DNA from: Spirochaetota bacterium
Lineage (GTDB): Bacteria > Spirochaetota > Brevinematia > DTOW01
Assembly: GCA_028276145.1 (NCBI GenBank)
Contig: JAPYWX010000063.1
Location: 1-8,138 of the forward strand
Direction: 5' to 3'
DNA: 8,138 nt
Positions 6,233-8,138 of the stretch are shown here, piece after piece (position 1 is the stretch's first letter; each line of letters starts with the position of its first letter). Made by a program: the position numbers and the translations under genes. The notes beneath the pieces are model-generated. The model saw only the letters and a list, made by a program, of their open reading frames with translations, was not told where the DNA came from and made no database searches.

Positions 6233-6293
6233 GTGCTTTAAGCACTGAGTGCTTTAAGCACAACGTGCTCTAAGCACAACGTGCTTTAAGCAC
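6233..6293. repeat. Four 16-bp tandem repeats of a GTGCTTTAAGCAC palindrome
   Basis: Units start at 6233, 6249, 6265 and 6281, an exact 16-bp period. Each is GTGCTTTAAGCAC (third unit GTGCTCTAAGCAC), followed by 3 bases (TGA, AAC, AAC). Each unit is a near-perfect palindrome with an odd centre. Spacers of 3 bases rule out a CRISPR array. Confidence 0.9.
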
Positions 6294-6304
6294 TCAATTA
6301 AGGA

Positions 6305-6329
6305 AGTGCTATGAAGACCCACGCTCACC
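6305..6329 (+). repeat. Intergenic repeat module, copy 3
   Basis: AGTGCTATGAAG followed by ACCCACGCTCACC aligns with the copy at 2751-2774 and the interrupted one at 2891-2935. Here the C-runs are broken, so the minus strand has no quadruplex potential. Confidence 0.55.
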
Positions 6330-6341
6330 TTTACTTTACTG

Positions 6342-6360
6342 AGAGAGGCTTAGCCTCTCT
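6342..6360 (-). terminator. Stem-loop after the McsB-like gene, possible terminator
   Basis: AGAGAGGC and GCCTCTCT form an 8-bp stem around TTA, 54 bases past the stop codon at 6415 (minus strand). There is no U-tract. Together with 6198-6217 it brackets the tandem palindrome array, so it may equally be the edge of a repeat element. Confidence 0.35.
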
Positions 6361-6414
6361 ATACTTTCTGGTAAGCAATTGAATAAGGAATTACCATTAA
6401 GCACTTAATACACA

Positions 6415-7488
6415 TCATTTATTAGCGAAGAATTTTTTTACTAGTAGTGCTCTCTCTTTGCCGATGAATGAGTCGTTGGGTATTGAGATACCTGAATACA
6501 GCATTATGCTAGTGTCCCTAAGAAGAAGAAGCAAGTAATTAATCATTGTATCCATATCTGTTTCTTCGTAAGGGTCTTCTTTGCTGAAGAAGTTAATCAT
6601 TGATAGTTTTGTCAAAGTATTAACAAGAGCCCTGTAGTGCATGAAAGTTATAGATTTAAAAGAATCCTTCATCTCTCTGAATTCCCTAAGAAGGTTACTG
6701 TAATTAATTTTGGCTCTCTGCTTTTTTCTCTCTTCTATCTCGCTATAGCGAAATTCCTCAAGCAAAGACATAAAAATCTTCTTATTCTCATACATGGATT
6801 TGTCAGGTGAAAATGTATAGGTAAACTCCATGAATCCACTTTTTTCATAAAGCTGGTTATACGAATAAACTATACCGTTGCTAGACATAGTACTCAGAAC
6901 CGAAGGGAAAATCTGGCTACCTCTCAGCCCCCAAAGATTAAGCAAAAACCTAAATTTAACACCATGCCCAACAAGAGACAAATCAGAAGTTATAAAGCCA
7001 TAATTTTTATCAAACATAGGTATAAACTCTTCATCAAAGAGAATAGCAATATCGTTAAGTTTGTTGTATATACCCTCAAAGCCATTACCTATAAAAGTTG
7101 ACCTAACCAAAAAATGCTCAGAAAAATTCAAAAAGAACCAAACATCATAGTTTTCGCTAGCAATTATCCTAATAGAAGAAACATTCTGAGGTGTCATTAT
7201 CCTAAGGATATCATCATCTATTATCTCTCTGTCAATAAGCCCTAAAAGTGTTATATCATCCTTAAGTATTCTGCTAAGGTCAATAACCTTGTCTATAACT
7301 GAAAGTTTTGATATGAAAGGAGTAAGCAATTTAACAATATTCTTTTTCTCCTTTTCCTCAGCAAACTCAGGGAACTCATATCCCTGAATATTCCTACCTA
7401 AAAAGCCACTCATGAAAACAACAAAATCATTGTCTTTCTTAACAATCTGCGGCATCACACTATCTATCGTAATACTCTTAAAAGACAT
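6415..7488 (-). CDS. McsB-related protein, probable catalytically inactive arginine kinase (pseudokinase)
   Basis: From memory of Bacillus McsB, the 357-residue product aligns over its whole length, close to McsB size. DFVVFMSGFLGRN (21-33) matches DIVLSSRIRLARN; ENYDVWFFLNFSEHFLVR (112-129) matches the stretch around NEEDHIR; YGFITSDLSLVGHGVKFRF (163-181) matches GYLTSCPTNVGTGLRAS; and IMLYSGISIPNDSFIGKERA (328-347) matches the end of the C-terminal phospho-arginine-binding domain. McsB phosphorylates arginines and marks proteins for ClpCP. Here the key residues are lost: the two nucleotide-binding Arg of SSRxR are S27 and F29, NEEDH is NFSEH (121-125), the active-site Cys is D169, the Arg of GLR is K178, and the RGxYGEG loop is unrecognisable (208-218). 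The fold is probably kept and catalysis lost; binding of phospho-arginine or a scaffold role is inference. No mcsA, ctsR or clpC is adjacent. There is no clear Shine-Dalgarno; TATTAT lies 7 bases before the ATG, without a convincing -35. Confidence 0.65.
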   Translation of the reverse strand: MSFKSITIDSVMPQIVKKDNDFVVFMSGFLGRNIQGYEFPEFAEEKEKKNIVKLLTPFISKLSVIDKVIDLSRILKDDITLLGLIDREIIDDDILRIMTPQNVSSIRIIASENYDVWFFLNFSEHFLVRSTFIGNGFEGIYNKLNDIAILFDEEFIPMFDKNYGFITSDLSLVGHGVKFRFLLNLWGLRGSQIFPSVLSTMSSNGIVYSYNQLYEKSGFMEFTYTFSPDKSMYENKKIFMSLLEEFRYSEIEERKKQRAKINYSNLLREFREMKDSFKSITFMHYRALVNTLTKLSMINFFSKEDPYEETDMDTMINYLLLLLRDTSIMLYSGISIPNDSFIGKERALLVKKFFANK

Positions 7489-7599
7489 ACTTCTAATAAT
7501 ATTAAAAAATTTCTCTCAAAAAACAAAATTATATGTTCATCTTCTTACTAAACCATAAGACCTAAAAGAACCTACAAAAAGAGTGTCTACCTCTGGAAG

Positions 7600-7625
7600 A
7601 GATTCTTCACTTCGTTCAGAATGAC
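7600..7625. repeat. Dispersed intergenic hairpin motif (ATTCTTCACTTCGTTCAGAAT type)
   Basis: ATTCT (7602-7606) and AGAAT (7618-7622) pair, with an inner AC/GT pair around a TTC apex and a mismatched TC/TC. From memory this closely resembles a short motif scattered through intergenic DNA of many unrelated bacteria (GTCATTCTGAGCGAAGCG and its complement). Its role is unknown to me. It lies in the divergent gap between the McsB-like gene and the peroxiredoxin gene. Confidence 0.55.
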
Positions 7626-7663
7626 TAAGGATAATCAAATTTGGGAACCCCCTTCGTACTTCC

Positions 7664-7692
7664 TTGACTCAACTAAAAAATTTTTGTATACT
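7664..7692 (+). promoter_or_regulatory. Strong sigma70-type promoter of the peroxiredoxin gene
   Basis: TTGACT (7664-7669, 5/6) and TATACT (7687-7692, 5/6) are separated by an optimal 17 bases. Transcription would start near 7698-7700, leaving a leader of about 17 bases with the Shine-Dalgarno AAGGGGGT at 7703-7710. Confidence 0.85.
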
Positions 7693-7705
7693 TACTTAAA
7701 GTAAG
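7691..7705. promoter_or_regulatory. Palindrome over the peroxiredoxin transcription start, candidate operator
   Basis: CTTACTT (7691-7697) and AAGTAAG (7699-7705) are perfect inverted repeats around one A, overlapping the end of the -10 box, the expected +1 and the start of the Shine-Dalgarno. In addition ACCCCCTT (7647-7654) upstream of the -35 is the exact complement of AAGGGGGT (7703-7710). The position suits a repressor site; it does not resemble a PerR box and no regulator gene is in view. Confidence 0.4.
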
Positions 7706-7715
7706 GGGGTATTTT

Positions 7716-8138
7716 ATGGAGAACCTAAACCAAAAAGGAATCCCACTTCTGGGAGAAGATTTTCCACAAATGAAAGTTCAAACAACTCATGGGGTAATTG
7801 AATTACCTAATTATTTTGCAGGAAAGTGGTTCGTACTCTTCAGCCATCCTGCTGACTTCACGCCTGTCTGTACAACCGAATTTGTCGCTTTCCAAAAAAG
7901 GTATGAAAAGTTTAAAGCACTAAATTGCGAATTAATAGGCTTGAGCGTTGACCAAGTGTTTTCACACATCAAATGGGTAGAATGGATAAAAGAGAAACTA
8001 GGTATAGAAATTCAATTTCCAATCATTGCTGATACCGGCGATGTAGCTAACAAACTTGGTCTAATCCATCCAGCAAAAGGAACAAACACAGTTAGAGCAG
8101 TATTCGTTGTTGATGACAAAGGCAAATTAAGAATAATA
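7716..8138 (+). CDS. Peroxiredoxin of the Prx6/1-Cys type, N-terminal part (runs off the window)
   Basis: Peroxiredoxins reduce hydrogen peroxide and organic peroxides through a reactive cysteine. The 141 codons present contain the Prx active site: HPADFTPVCTTEF with peroxidatic C52 and supporting T49, and the active-site Arg at R127 in TVRAVFVVDD. The runs SHPADFTPVCTTEFVAFQKR and LIGLSVDQVFSHIKWVEWI are characteristic of the Prx6 group that includes archaeal and thermophilic thiol peroxidases. C71 is a second cysteine before the Prx6 C-terminal extension, which, with any resolving cysteine, is beyond the window. The ATG at 7716 lies 6 bases after AGGGGG, an excellent Shine-Dalgarno. It is transcribed divergently from the McsB-like gene from its own strong promoter. 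The coding sequence is open at the right edge. Confidence 0.95.
   Translation, partial: MENLNQKGIPLLGEDFPQMKVQTTHGVIELPNYFAGKWFVLFSHPADFTPVCTTEFVAFQKRYEKFKALNCELIGLSVDQVFSHIKWVEWIKEKLGIEIQFPIIADTGDVANKLGLIHPAKGTNTVRAVFVVDDKGKLRII

Larger units (their letters stand above)
6183..6414. other. Non-coding palindromic region between two converging genes
   Basis: This 232-base gap holds two AGAGAGGC hairpins, a four-unit 16-bp tandem array and one AGTGCTAT/CCCAC module, and no credible gene. The remaining part (6361-6414) is AT-rich and contains AAGCACTT at 6399-6406, another fragment of the palindrome unit, plus AATAAGGAA at 6382-6390, also seen at 2812-2820. Confidence 0.8.

Noticed and set aside
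6233..6293. CRISPR-like array
   Set aside because: Spacers are only 3 bases, units are 13-base palindromes, and no cas gene is present.
6183..6414. MITE with defined ends bounded by the two AGAGAGGC hairpins
   Set aside because: The hairpins are internally symmetric rather than forming a proven terminal inverted repeat, and no target-site duplication is visible; kept only as a repeat region.

Overview
The window is AT-rich bacterial chromosomal DNA with six recognisable protein genes and unusually structured intergenic DNA. Gene content is mostly housekeeping: translation and transcription factors, mismatch repair and peroxide defence. Nothing points to a phage, plasmid or transposon, and I see no tRNA, rRNA or CRISPR array. 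The organism cannot be named safely. A MutL with an endonuclease motif excludes the MutH-dependent gamma-proteobacterial type, and the archaeal/thermophile-like Prx6 peroxiredoxin, low GC and McsB relative would fit a low-GC deep-branching or spirochaete-like bacterium. That is a guess.

Layout. Positions 1-2641 carry the classic rimP-nusA-infB cluster on the minus strand. A clear promoter sits directly before rimP, rimP and nusA overlap by ATGA, nusA and infB are 8 bases apart, and infB runs off the left edge. Positions 2642-3014 are non-coding and full of palindromes: a hairpin with a T-run, several stem-loops with a TTC apex, clustered GTGC/GCAC palindromes, and on the minus strand a perfect four-run G-quadruplex motif. 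Positions 3015-4163 (minus) encode an unrecognised two-TM protein with a Cache-like extracytoplasmic domain and no output domain. mutL follows at 4332-6182 on the plus strand. Positions 6183-6414 are a second palindromic intergenic region, with four 16-bp tandem palindromes between two nearly identical hairpins. Positions 6415-7488 (minus) encode a protein that I align by eye with McsB protein-arginine kinases but whose catalytic residues are replaced. The right end (7716-8138, plus) is the start of a Prx6-type peroxiredoxin with a strong promoter and a good Shine-Dalgarno.

The three points most worth following are the apparent McsB pseudokinase, the shared palindromic/G-rich intergenic repeat family, and the start architecture of rimP and mutL. 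In both of the latter a TTGnnn-18-TATAAT promoter ends only 9 bases before the ATG and no Shine-Dalgarno is visible, which suggests leaderless or near-leaderless mRNAs. Genes inside the operon and the peroxiredoxin have conventional Shine-Dalgarno sequences.
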